DNA of 64,000 nucleotides, from contig JAMPFT010000001.1 of NCBI GenBank assembly GCA_023664305.1, positions 166,400 to 230,399 on the forward strand, written 5' to 3'. A program made the translations under genes and the position numbers. Positions 16,828-24,444 of the stretch are shown here, piece by piece; the first letter of the stretch is position 1, and every line of letters begins with the position of its first letter. The notes beneath the pieces were generated by a model. That model was not told where the DNA came from. It did not search any database and was given only the letters and a program-made list of their open reading frames with translations. Origin of the DNA: a bacterium. GTDB lineage: Bacteria > Bacillota > Clostridia > Lachnospirales > Lachnospiraceae.

Positions 16828-18051
16828 TTACTCCTTTATCCTCTTTGCCACAACAACGAACCGTCCGTTTTTCTCCTGATAATCACAAGTAGAGAGTGTC
16901 AGCAGCTGGTCACCGTACTCTGCCGTCACCCCCGTGTCATAGAGGGACATGGAATCCATCTCATTCATATAAGAGTTAAATTCCTGTTCACTGTTTGCAT
17001 CTATAAACTGATAATACTTGAATACAATATCTTCCTCGCTGTACACCCGGGAACGGAACACATACATGACCTCGTAAATGCCCTTTTCATATATGGTATC
17101 AAACTGAATCTGCGGATGTTCCCTGCAAAAATCCTCCTCCGCATAGCGGTCCAGCGTTCCGAACATCTTTCCGCTTTTCATGTGATGTCCGTAGACAATG
17201 TAATTCGTACTGGGCTTTGCGATATCGCAGTCCTTATCCAGAAAAATCGTACCGTTCCGGTCATATTCCTGATCCAGGTTGTGGGTCAGATAATATTCGT
17301 TGTCCAGCGCCTGCACTACGGGATAATCTATATTTGTATCGTCAATTTTTACCCATCCGATTAGGGTTTTGTTGCGATTTAATAAATTTTTATATTCTTC
17401 CAGCACCTCCCGGGGTTCAGACGGCTCATCCAGCGTATAAAGAGGACCCGTCTGGACCGGGGCTGCAGGTTCCGCCGCGACTGTCGGCATCTCCTTCAAC
17501 TGACTGAATTTTTCCTGCACCTGCTCCGACCTGTAGTGAAACCAGGAGTACACGCCAAAATAGCCGAGACAGCACGCCGCGCCCACGCTGCAGAGCGCAA
17601 TCGTCAGCTTCCTGCGCTTTTCCCGCTTTCGGATCTCCTCCTGCACCCGGCCTTTCATTTCCTCGGATAAGTGTTCCGCCGTAGAGGGCCTTCCACGCTC
17701 CCTCTCCCGGATTCCTTCCGCTGCGTTCCGGCCTTTTCGGGCGTCTCCGGTCTGCTTCGCCCGGCCCGGCTCCTTCCTCTCCGCGAAAACCTTTTTCCGG
17801 CCCTTTGCCGGAGGCTCCGGCGCGCGTTTTACCGCCTCCCGCAGCTCATCCCTGAAATCCTCCGCCAGCATGGTCTGGAAAGGATACTTCCCTCCGCGGA
17901 TTTCTTTCAACAGAGTCGTCAGTGCTTCCCGATCCGAAAAATCGGTCTTCTCCCGCAGCTCTTCTATTCTTTTATAATCCTTCAACGCAAGGGCGTATTC
18001 CGCGGCCGTGCGGAACGTTCTGCCTCCCACCGTATAATCCTTCTGCGCCAT
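16828..18051 (-). CDS. Class B sortase with long N-terminal extension
   Basis: This 407-residue protein has a charged Arg/Lys/Glu-rich cytoplasmic part (1 to about 165), one membrane span (LTIALCSVGAACCLGYFGVY) and the sortase fold. Catalytic His is in VYGHHMKSGKMFG, Cys in LTLSTCDY and Arg in GRFVVVAKR; helix and spacing fit class B. The usual SrtB is about 240 residues, so the N-terminal extension is unusual. ATG 18051 follows GAAGGGAA. A TTGACA at 18127-18132 may be its -35, with a poor -10. It precedes the LRR substrate by 4 bases, which points to a dedicated enzyme-substrate pair. Confidence 0.93.
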   Translation of the reverse strand: MAQKDYTVGGRTFRTAAEYALALKDYKRIEELREKTDFSDREALTTLLKEIRGGKYPFQTMLAEDFRDELREAVKRAPEPPAKGRKKVFAERKEPGRAKQTGDARKGRNAAEGIRERERGRPSTAEHLSEEMKGRVQEEIRKREKRRKLTIALCSVGAACCLGYFGVYSWFHYRSEQVQEKFSQLKEMPTVAAEPAAPVQTGPLYTLDEPSEPREVLEEYKNLLNRNKTLIGWVKIDDTNIDYPVVQALDNEYYLTHNLDQEYDRNGTIFLDKDCDIAKPSTNYIVYGHHMKSGKMFGTLDRYAEEDFCREHPQIQFDTIYEKGIYEVMYVFRSRVYSEEDIVFKYYQFIDANSEQEFNSYMNEMDSMSLYDTGVTAEYGDQLLTLSTCDYQEKNGRFVVVAKRIKE

Positions 18052-18148
18052 GTCGTTCCCTTCGCCTCTTCGATTCTCCTCCCTCTCTTCTATTTTAACT
18101 ACATCTATCCATTTATGCAAGTGCTTTGTCAAGATATTGTGCGAAACA

Positions 18149-18177
18149 TTGACATGCCGTGGCGCATACAATAAACC
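18149..18177 (+). promoter_or_regulatory. Probable promoter of the Cys-rich small protein
   Basis: TTGACA (18149-18154), 17 bases, TAAACC (18172-18177). The -35 is consensus and the -10 is weak. It lies 28 bases before the start codon in the divergent region shared with the sortase gene. Confidence 0.45.
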
Positions 18178-18204
18178 ATAAAAATTCTACGGAGGCAATT
18201 TACC

Positions 18205-18483
18205 ATGAGCGATTTAACTGCAACGAACTGCGGATGCAACGATTCCTGCGGATGCAACGGCGTCAGCGCACAGAATAACAACGGATGCGGCAGCTGGATC
18301 TGGATCATCCTTCTGCTCTTCCTCTTCGGCGGCAACAGCGGCAGAAGCGGATGCGGATGCAACGATTCCTGCGGATGTAACGGCACCAGCGGTCTCTTCG
18401 GCGGCAACAGCGGCTGTGAATGGATCATCTGGATCCTGCTGATCTCCTGCTTCTGCGGCAACGGCAACGGCTGCGGCTGCTAA
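18205..18483 (+). CDS. Small Cys/Gly/Asn-rich two-repeat protein with hydrophobic segments
   Basis: This 92-residue protein follows GGAGG at good spacing. It is an internal duplication: each half has a GCNDSCGCNG-type Cys-rich turn, then a short Trp/Ile/Leu-rich hydrophobic segment (WIWIILLLFLF; EWIIWILLI) flanked by GGNSG. It ends in CGNGNGCGC. About 15 cysteines make up one sixth of the chain. Similar proteins in gut Clostridia are often labelled chorion-class high-cysteine protein, which is a compositional name only. Possible roles are a membrane or spore-coat peptide or a metal/redox scaffold; none is shown. It is followed by its own terminator. Confidence 0.8.
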   Translation: MSDLTATNCGCNDSCGCNGVSAQNNNGCGSWIWIILLLFLFGGNSGRSGCGCNDSCGCNGTSGLFGGNSGCEWIIWILLISCFCGNGNGCGC

Positions 18484-18501
18484 GCAAACCCGTTCTCCGG
18501 G

Positions 18502-18527
18502 CAACAGGCTCCCTCGGGAGCCTGTTG
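18502..18527 (+). terminator. Terminator after the Cys-rich gene
   Basis: Perfect 11-base arms (CAACAGGCTCC / GGAGCCTGTTG) with a 4-base loop, followed by TACTTT. It lies 18 bases after the stop codon. Confidence 0.75.
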
Positions 18528-18553
18528 TACTTTCCGGGTTCCGACGTGATGCG

Positions 18554-18770
18554 GGCACATATACGCGTTTCCCACGGCATGCTGCAGGCATATACCGCAT
18601 TTTTCGCGGCATACCGCAGTCATATATCCGCATTTTTCATGACATAGCGCCGGCATATATCCGCATTTTTCATGACATACTGCAGGCATATACCGCATTT
18701 TTCATGACATGCTGCAGGCATATACCGCATTTTTCATGACATAGCGCAGACATATATATCCGTTTCTGCA
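18554..18770. repeat. Tandem array of 32/33-bp units, about 6.5 copies
   Basis: The consensus unit starts GGCATATAYCCGCATTTTTC and ends CATGACAT plus RSYGCA. Six full units and one partial are contiguous, diverging at the left edge and most alike in the middle. Lengths alternate between 32 and 33, so no reading frame is kept. There are no spacers, so it is not a CRISPR array. The junction CTGCAGGCAT is part of a short imperfect palindrome. It lies in the 440-base gap 18484-18923; the rest, 18771-18923, holds nothing I can recognise except the leader of the next gene. Confidence 0.9.
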
Positions 18771-18923
18771 CCGCGCCTGTCTTCCTGCCCGCATACATAA
18801 CTGCCGTCACGGCCACATAGGATAATTAACAGGGATTTTAATCACTGCGACAGAATTTCCTGCAGAACAACAGCGCGGCAGTTCGGCACAGGCGCATCCG
18901 CCATCCGGAAAGGGGTACATGCA

Positions 18924-19418
18924 ATGGAAGAAAAAGGAACAAATCTGATTGCGTCATTCGACTCAATGTATACCACCGACCGGATCCGTATGCTGAAGAT
19001 TATCCTCCCCTGGCTCCCTCCCTCAGGCCAGGGCGGATTTGCAGTCTACATAAAGCTTTTGGAACTGCAGCATACCTTTTTTCTTCTGCGCCGCCCCCTG
19101 CAGGAACGCGCCGCCTGCAGCCGCCGTCTTTCCTCCGACCTGTTTTCCGGTGACACCGCCGGAACCGTAGAGCTTTTGGACGAACTGCTTCCTTTCAGCG
19201 GTCCGTCGGAGCGCTCCCGGATTGAGAACCTCAAAGGCCTGCTGCAGAATATGGGAAAAATGAAGGAAATGATGGAGATGATGGAAATGATGAAGGAGCT
19301 GTTTCCCGACGGCTTTGGCGGTAATACCGGCGATCCCATGGAGATGCTCTCCGGGATGGCAGGTATGGATCTGTCCGCCGTATTCGACATGTTTGGAAAG
19401 GAGGATAAAACGATATGA
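18924..19418 (+). CDS. Conserved-looking protein of unknown function (Met-rich C-terminus)
   Basis: A 164-residue protein that I do not recognise. The N-terminal half reads as soluble and helical (TDRIRMLKIILPWLPP, then a run around LLELQHTFFLL). The C-terminal third is rich in Met and acidic residues (MKEMMEMMEMMKELF) and ends with GMDLSAVFDMFGKED. There is no signal peptide. ATG 18924 has GGAAAGGGG upstream. Its stop overlaps the next gene's ATG by four bases (ATGA), so the two are co-expressed. It appears intact rather than degraded. Confidence 0.75.
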   Translation: MEEKGTNLIASFDSMYTTDRIRMLKIILPWLPPSGQGGFAVYIKLLELQHTFFLLRRPLQERAACSRRLSSDLFSGDTAGTVELLDELLPFSGPSERSRIENLKGLLQNMGKMKEMMEMMEMMKELFPDGFGGNTGDPMEMLSGMAGMDLSAVFDMFGKEDKTI

Positions 19419-19696
19419 GTAATATGCCGGAATGGATGTCCGACCCGCTTGTCCGGGAAATTCCCGAAAAAAAGCTCCGCTTTCTCGGGGAAATGATGAC
19501 TGCGGGCCAGGGAAAGAGCCAAAAGGAGCTGATGGCCTTTCTGATGCCCATGATGAAAAGGGCAAAACAGGAAAATCTCACCTTTACTCCCCAGGAGATG
19601 AGCGCGGCAATCGCCGCCGTCAAAAAGCACAGCACAAAGTCAGAGCTGGAACAGATTGACAAAATTCTGGAAAAAGCGCAAAAGAAGCCTTCCTGA
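19415..19696 (+). CDS. Small helical protein of unknown function, coupled to the upstream gene
   Basis: A 93-residue protein with no family I recognise. It starts SNMPEWMSDPLVREIPEKKL and is mostly predicted helix, with Lys/Glu/Met-rich stretches (ELMAFLMPMMKRAKQ). GGAGG lies inside the end of the upstream gene and the ATGA overlap shows coupling. The repeated MxxMM pattern is shared with the C-terminus of the partner, so the two may interact; that is inference. Confidence 0.75.
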   Translation: MSNMPEWMSDPLVREIPEKKLRFLGEMMTAGQGKSQKELMAFLMPMMKRAKQENLTFTPQEMSAAIAAVKKHSTKSELEQIDKILEKAQKKPS

Positions 19697-19724
19697 GACC
19701 GTTGCACTTCTCAGGGACATATCT

Positions 19725-19800
19725 TTGGGTTGCAGAAAAGGGGCTGTGGAAAGGGGAGCATCCAGCTCCACCTTTTTCACAGCCCCTCCTGCCACCCAAA
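19725..19800. terminator. 76-bp imperfect palindrome between convergent genes
   Basis: The outer arms TTTGGGTTGCAG and CTGCCACCCAAA pair with one mismatch. The inner arms GGGGCTGTG and CACAGCCCC pair perfectly, and a GGAGC/GCTCC tip closes it. It lies between the plus-strand small-gene pair and leuS on the minus strand. It probably ends transcription from both sides, though T tracts are poor. Confidence 0.6.
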
Positions 19801-19983
19801 CGGACGCCTTCCGCCCGTCATTTCTATTCCCTGCCGAATTTTGACAGGCTTCCCGTCCCTTTCGGACGCTCTCTTTTCCAAATTGCGGCACAGGGCTGTC
19901 CGCAGACGGCACGGTCAAACGACACTGCATGCCCTTCGTCACTTCACCGCAATGCTGACACTCCTGTCAGGAACATAGGTTTG

Positions 19984-22395
19984 TTATTTTACCACGATAT
20001 TGACGATTCTGCCCGGAACGTAAATCTCCTTGACCACGGCGCCCGTCAGCTTATCTCCCAGCGCTTCCTTCGCCGCCGCGATCACAGCGTCCTTTTCCAG
20101 ATCCTTGTGTACACAGATCGTCGCGCGCATCTTACCGTTGACCTGCACGCCGATCTCGACCTGTGCCTCAACCGTCTTCGCCTCGTCATACTCGGGCCAT
20201 CCCGTCTGATAGACCCGTCCCTCGTAGCCCACGGTCTGCCAGAGCTCCTCCGTGATGTGAGGCGCAACGGGATTCAACAGGGTCAAAAGCGTCTTATACT
20301 CTCCCCTGGTCACGCCGCCCTTCTTGTAAAAATCATTGATCAGCGCCATCATGGCTGCAATGGCCGTGTTATACTTCAGGTTCTCATAGTCCGAGGACAC
20401 CTTTTTGACCGTCTGATGCATCCTGCTCTCCAGGTCGGCGCTGTAACCCTCGTCCGCCGTCAAAATATCCTGCAGCTTCCAGACCCGCTCCAGGAACCTG
20501 CGGCAGCCCTTCACGCCGTCCTCGCTCCAGGCAGCGCTCAGGTCAAAGGCCCCGATGAACATCTCATAGGTACGCAGCGTATCCGCGCCGTACTCCTGCA
20601 CAATATCGTCCGGATTCACCACATTCCCTCTGGACTTTGACATCTTCTCCCCGTTAGAGCCCAGAATCATGCCGTGGCTGGTTCTCTTCTGATAAGGCTC
20701 CGGACAGGGGACATGCCCCTGATCATATAAAAATCTGTGCCAGAATCTGGAATAAAGCAGATGCAGGGTGGTATGCTCCATTCCTCCGTTATACCAATCC
20801 ACAGGCAGCCAGTATTCCAAGGCTTCCTTGCTGGCAAGAGCCTCCTTGTTCTTCGGGTCGGTGTAACGCAGATAATACCAGGAAGATCCCGCCCACTGCG
20901 GCATGGTATCCGTCTCCCGCTTTGCCGGGCCGCCGCAGCAGGGACAGGTCGTGTTCACCCATTCCGTCATGGCCGCCAGCGGCGACTCCCCGTTGTCCGT
21001 AGGCTCGTAGGACTCCACATCCGGCAGCATCAGCGGCAGCTCGCTCTCCTCAAGCGGCACAAATCCGCACTTTTCACACTGCACAATGGGGATCGGCTCA
21101 CCCCAGTAACGCTGTCTGGAGAACACCCAGTCGCGAAGCTTGAAGTTTGTCTTGCTGTGGCCGATTCCCTTTTCCTCCAGAAAAGCAACGATCTTCTCCT
21201 TGGCCTCCGCCACGGACAATCCGTCCAAAAACTGAGAGTTGACCAGCGTTCCCGTGGCAACATCCGTATAAACCTGCTCCTGCACGCTGACAGGACTCCC
21301 GGCCACTACCTCTATGATCGGAAGGCCAAATTTTTTTGCAAAATCCCAGTCTCTCTCGTCGTGAGCCGGAACCGCCATAATCGCGCCTGTTCCGTAAGTC
21401 ATCAACACATAATCCGAGATCCAGATCGGAATTTCCTTCCCGTTTACCGGATTTGTGGCGGTGAGTCCGTCGATCTGCACGCCGGTCTTCTCCTTCACAA
21501 GCTCCGTGCGCTCAAAGTCGGACTTCTTTGCAGCCTGCTCCCTGTAGGCCGCGAGCTCCTCGTAATTGCGAATCTCATCCCTGTATTTCTCAATCAGAGG
21601 ATGCTCCGGGGATACCACCATATAAGTCGCCCCGAAGAGCGTATCCGGCCTCGTCGTGTAAATGCGCAGCTTTTCCTCTTTACCCGTCAGGGAAAAATCA
21701 ACCTCCGCGCCGGTGGATTTTCCGATCCAGTTCTTCTGGGAAACCTTGACCCGCTCGATATAATCCACGGTATCCAGGCCCTCCAGCAGCTTATCGGCGT
21801 ATTCGGTGATCTTTAACATCCACTGGCTTTTTACCTTCCGCACCACCTCCGAGCCGCAGCGCTCGCAGACGCCGTTGACCACCTCCTCGTTGGCAAGCCC
21901 TATCTTACAGGAGGTACACCAGTTGATCGGCATCTCTGTTTTGTAGGCAAGCCCCGCCTTAAACAGCTTCAAAAAGATCCACTGCGTCCACTTATAATAC
22001 TCGGGATCCGTCGTGTTGATCTCCCTCTCCCAGTCAAAGGAATAGCCCAGAGAATGAAGCTGCCCCTTGAAATGCTCCACATTATTCTTCGTCACAAGCT
22101 TCGGATGAATATGATTTTTGATTGCATAATTTTCCGTGGGAAGCCCGAAAGCATCCCAGCCCATGGGATACAATACATTATATCCCTGCATCCTTCTCTT
22201 TCTCGCCACGATATCCAGCGCTGTATAGGGCCTGGGGTGCCCCACATGAAGCCCCTGCCCGGAAGGATAGGGAAATTCCACCAGCGCATAATACTTCGGT
22301 TTGGAATGATCCTCCGACGTCTGAAACGCCTTCTCCTCATCCCAGACCGCCTGCCATTTTTTCTCCACCTCATGATGGTTGTACGGTACTGCCAT
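19984..22395 (-). CDS. leuS: Leucyl-tRNA synthetase
   Basis: This 803-residue class Ia synthetase has HVGH (a HIGH variant) in [12 protein letters not shown] near residue 47, the zinc-type CTSCK and CERCG motifs, the CP1 editing domain ([17 protein letters not shown]), and KMSKS in [13 protein letters not shown] 22395 follows GGAGGAG. The 115-base leader has no T-box core (no GGTGGNACC), so no tRNA-sensing control is visible. Confidence 0.97.
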   Translation of the reverse strand: MAVPYNHHEVEKKWQAVWDEEKAFQTSEDHSKPKYYALVEFPYPSGQGLHVGHPRPYTALDIVARKRRMQGYNVLYPMGWDAFGLPTENYAIKNHIHPKLVTKNNVEHFKGQLHSLGYSFDWEREINTTDPEYYKWTQWIFLKLFKAGLAYKTEMPINWCTSCKIGLANEEVVNGVCERCGSEVVRKVKSQWMLKITEYADKLLEGLDTVDYIERVKVSQKNWIGKSTGAEVDFSLTGKEEKLRIYTTRPDTLFGATYMVVSPEHPLIEKYRDEIRNYEELAAYREQAAKKSDFERTELVKEKTGVQIDGLTATNPVNGKEIPIWISDYVLMTYGTGAIMAVPAHDERDWDFAKKFGLPIIEVVAGSPVSVQEQVYTDVATGTLVNSQFLDGLSVAEAKEKIVAFLEEKGIGHSKTNFKLRDWVFSRQRYWGEPIPIVQCEKCGFVPLEESELPLMLPDVESYEPTDNGESPLAAMTEWVNTTCPCCGGPAKRETDTMPQWAGSSWYYLRYTDPKNKEALASKEALEYWLPVDWYNGGMEHTTLHLLYSRFWHRFLYDQGHVPCPEPYQKRTSHGMILGSNGEKMSKSRGNVVNPDDIVQEYGADTLRTYEMFIGAFDLSAAWSEDGVKGCRRFLERVWKLQDILTADEGYSADLESRMHQTVKKVSSDYENLKYNTAIAAMMALINDFYKKGGVTRGEYKTLLTLLNPVAPHITEELWQTVGYEGRVYQTGWPEYDEAKTVEAQVEIGVQVNGKMRATICVHKDLEKDAVIAAAKEALGDKLTGAVVKEIYVPGRIVNIVVK

Positions 22396-22509
22396 TTTGT
22401 CTCCTCCATTTCCTGAACCGGTCTCTGTCGGTTCGTCCCGTCCTGCATCACCCGCAGTCTGCGGACAAAAGACAGACTCTGCCGACATCCAATAAAATTA
22501 ACGCTTATT

Positions 22510-24219
22510 TTAGACTGTTTCGGGGGCGGTGTCAAGCCGAATCGTACTTCCCCAGGCAAAAAACATCATAATTAAGGCAATGCTTCCAGGTCCCCAAGTG
22601 AGCTCCAGCATACCGTACAGCAGAGTAATCAGGGAAAAAAGCAGGAAAGCCACATGTTTTTCGTCATTGCTCATCAAAAAGCGTCTGACAAGGAAAATCA
22701 GATTCCAACCGTAAATAGTAATGAACAAAGCCAAAACCACTATGCCAAAATCCGTTCCGTATTGCAGGAAAATATTATGAGCGTGCCACGCCCAGGAATC
22801 GTCTCCTATTTTGGCGTTTCCCCACAGGTTCAGGCGCGACACACAATATTTATAAATCTCCAGCCTTTCCCCCATGCCTGCCCACGCTTCCTCCCGCCGT
22901 CTCTCCTCGTCCGTTGGCAGCTGCGGCTGTTCCTGCGCAGCATCGGCATTCAGCAAAAAGGGCGACCGTTCCAAGGCCGCTCCGATACTGCCCCAAAGCT
23001 TTCCCAGCGCATAATCTAAAAACTCGTCCAGATCTACATTTTTTTCAGGATCCCATGGATTCCAAGGATCCACTTTCTCCGTATGCCATTCGTCCGCAAA
23101 CCAAACATGATGATGAAACAGAGGCGGAAAATATCTGGCCGCCCCAAAACAGGCCGGAAACGTCAGGCAGGCGCAGAGAAGAATCATTATTCCCTGTTTT
23201 AGAACGCTTTTCTTCGCCATCCCCTTCTTCCCCGCCCATAAAAAGACCACAACCAGAAAAAAGGCGGTAATCCAGGCGGTTCTTCCAACTGTCATAAAAA
23301 GGAAAGACAGCACGACTCCCACCCCCAGCCAATAATACAGCTTCAGCCATCTTGACGCATTTCCTCTAAGAGCCATTAAAAGCTTTGACAGGACAGCCGC
23401 CAGAACCTCCAGATAAAACAACGCGTTCATGTTGGGATTATAATGAAATCCCCTGTATCGCACCTCAACATAAGGCCGGGATACAAATGCCAATCCCTGT
23501 AGCAGAAAAAAACTCAGGATAACACCGTCCAACATCCCCTGAAGCAGATCTTCCTGCTCTTTCCCGTCGTAATCCGTCAGGTAGAAGGCCCCAAACATCA
23601 CCAGATAATATAACGGCCACATCTGTTCGCTTTTGGACAGCACCATCAATACCATCATAACAAACCAGACAATACCAAAACGTTTATCCAGTCTTGCTCT
23701 CTTTTTCTCCAACACAACATCGATAAAAGTATGAATGACAACATATCCAAACAGGAAAATATCCAGAAGAATCACAAACCATTCATTTAAACATTTCTGC
23801 TGATAAATTCCCCAAAAAAACGCAGCGATAGCAGCCCCTCCTCCTGCCACACTCCACAAAAGGTAAGGAATCTTCCACTTTCGAAAATCACGCAGCCTGT
23901 AATGTGACAAAATAATCACTGCCATGACCACTCCCGTCAGATCCCGGAAGGTTTCCAACCATCCTCCCACTTGATACGCCGTTCGAATCCGCTGATCAAT
24001 GACGCAGAACATGCAGAAACAAATGCTGTACAGGATTCTCCTGTAGGGGATACGGGAAAATAGCTTATTGTTCACTATTCTGCCCATCTGTCTACTCTTG
24101 CTTTTTAATGATACACTCCCCCGCCGCACGGTATAATCTCCAGTATTTCCCCTCTTCATAGACAACATCTCCAAATTCTTCTTACATCCACTGAAAAATC
24201 CAACTGCTTTCGTCAACAT
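22510..24219 (-). CDS. O-antigen ligase/polymerase-like polytopic membrane protein
   Basis: This 569-residue membrane protein has about 10-12 hydrophobic segments spread over residues 60-355 and 490-560, with a large loop between about 370 and 480. The stretch GVVLSFLFMTVGRTAWITAF and the loop motif WAWHAHNIFLQYGTDFG match the Wzy/WaaL (O-antigen ligase) domain pattern, where the His in HNIFL is conserved. It probably joins or polymerises a surface polysaccharide; the substrate is unknown. ATG 24219 has GGAG six bases upstream; ATG 24159 is an alternative with its own GGAG. Codon use is AT-richer than in neighbours, which suggests horizontal origin, as does the gene fragment upstream. Confidence 0.8.
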   Translation of the reverse strand: MLTKAVGFFSGCKKNLEMLSMKRGNTGDYTVRRGSVSLKSKSRQMGRIVNNKLFSRIPYRRILYSICFCMFCVIDQRIRTAYQVGGWLETFRDLTGVVMAVIILSHYRLRDFRKWKIPYLLWSVAGGGAAIAAFFWGIYQQKCLNEWFVILLDIFLFGYVVIHTFIDVVLEKKRARLDKRFGIVWFVMMVLMVLSKSEQMWPLYYLVMFGAFYLTDYDGKEQEDLLQGMLDGVILSFFLLQGLAFVSRPYVEVRYRGFHYNPNMNALFYLEVLAAVLSKLLMALRGNASRWLKLYYWLGVGVVLSFLFMTVGRTAWITAFFLVVVFLWAGKKGMAKKSVLKQGIMILLCACLTFPACFGAARYFPPLFHHHVWFADEWHTEKVDPWNPWDPEKNVDLDEFLDYALGKLWGSIGAALERSPFLLNADAAQEQPQLPTDEERRREEAWAGMGERLEIYKYCVSRLNLWGNAKIGDDSWAWHAHNIFLQYGTDFGIVVLALFITIYGWNLIFLVRRFLMSNDEKHVAFLLFSLITLLYGMLELTWGPGSIALIMMFFAWGSTIRLDTAPETV

Positions 24220-24434
24220 GCAATTCTCCGTACCAACAACTCACGGCAACTACATTCGGCTTTTTCCGGATTCATCTTCCAGTATTCCGCAAACATCTCA
24301 TCACAGGCAGGCGTACAAATCGTGGAATGAACGCTGACGGCTACATCCCGAAACATATAGGGTACTGTGTCAACCGTGTCTGTACTGACAATATATTCAG
24401 CCAGATCCTCAAAGACCTGGCTGAATAAAAACAG
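24213..24434 (-). pseudogene. Possible gene remnant of about 73 codons overlapping the ligase start
   Basis: Between the EF-G-like stop and the ligase start, an open frame (24434 to stop 24213) encodes a protein-like sequence ending AECSCRELLVRRIAC. Its TGA overlaps the ATG of the ligase gene (ATGTTGA), the geometry of two genes in one operon. There is no proper start or ribosome binding site; ATG 24356 would give 47 residues. It may be the 3' end of a gene cut by a rearrangement. I cannot name the family. Confidence 0.4.
24395..24426. terminator. Hairpin downstream of the EF-G-like gene
   Basis: Perfect 10-base arms (ATTCAGCCAG / CTGGCTGAAT) around a 12-base loop, about 20 bases after the EF-G-like stop. 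No T tract follows on the minus strand, so termination would be weak or Rho-dependent. Confidence 0.45.
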
Positions 24435-24444
24435 CTATCTTCAC

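Noticed and set aside
14811-16892. 693-codon open frame on the plus strand
   Set aside because: It is wholly antisense to the large LRR surface gene; Arg/His/Pro-rich composition and no ribosome binding site mark it as a codon-bias shadow.
18480-18698. Cys/His-repeat peptide encoded by the tandem array
   Set aside because: The 11-residue periodicity comes from 33-bp units, but 32-bp units break the frame and no ribosome binding site is present.
18554-18770. CRISPR array
   Set aside because: The repeated units are contiguous with no unique spacers, and no cas gene is present in the window.
22396-22509. T-box leader for leuS
   Set aside because: The leader is too short and has no GGTGGNACC core, unlike the pheST leader.
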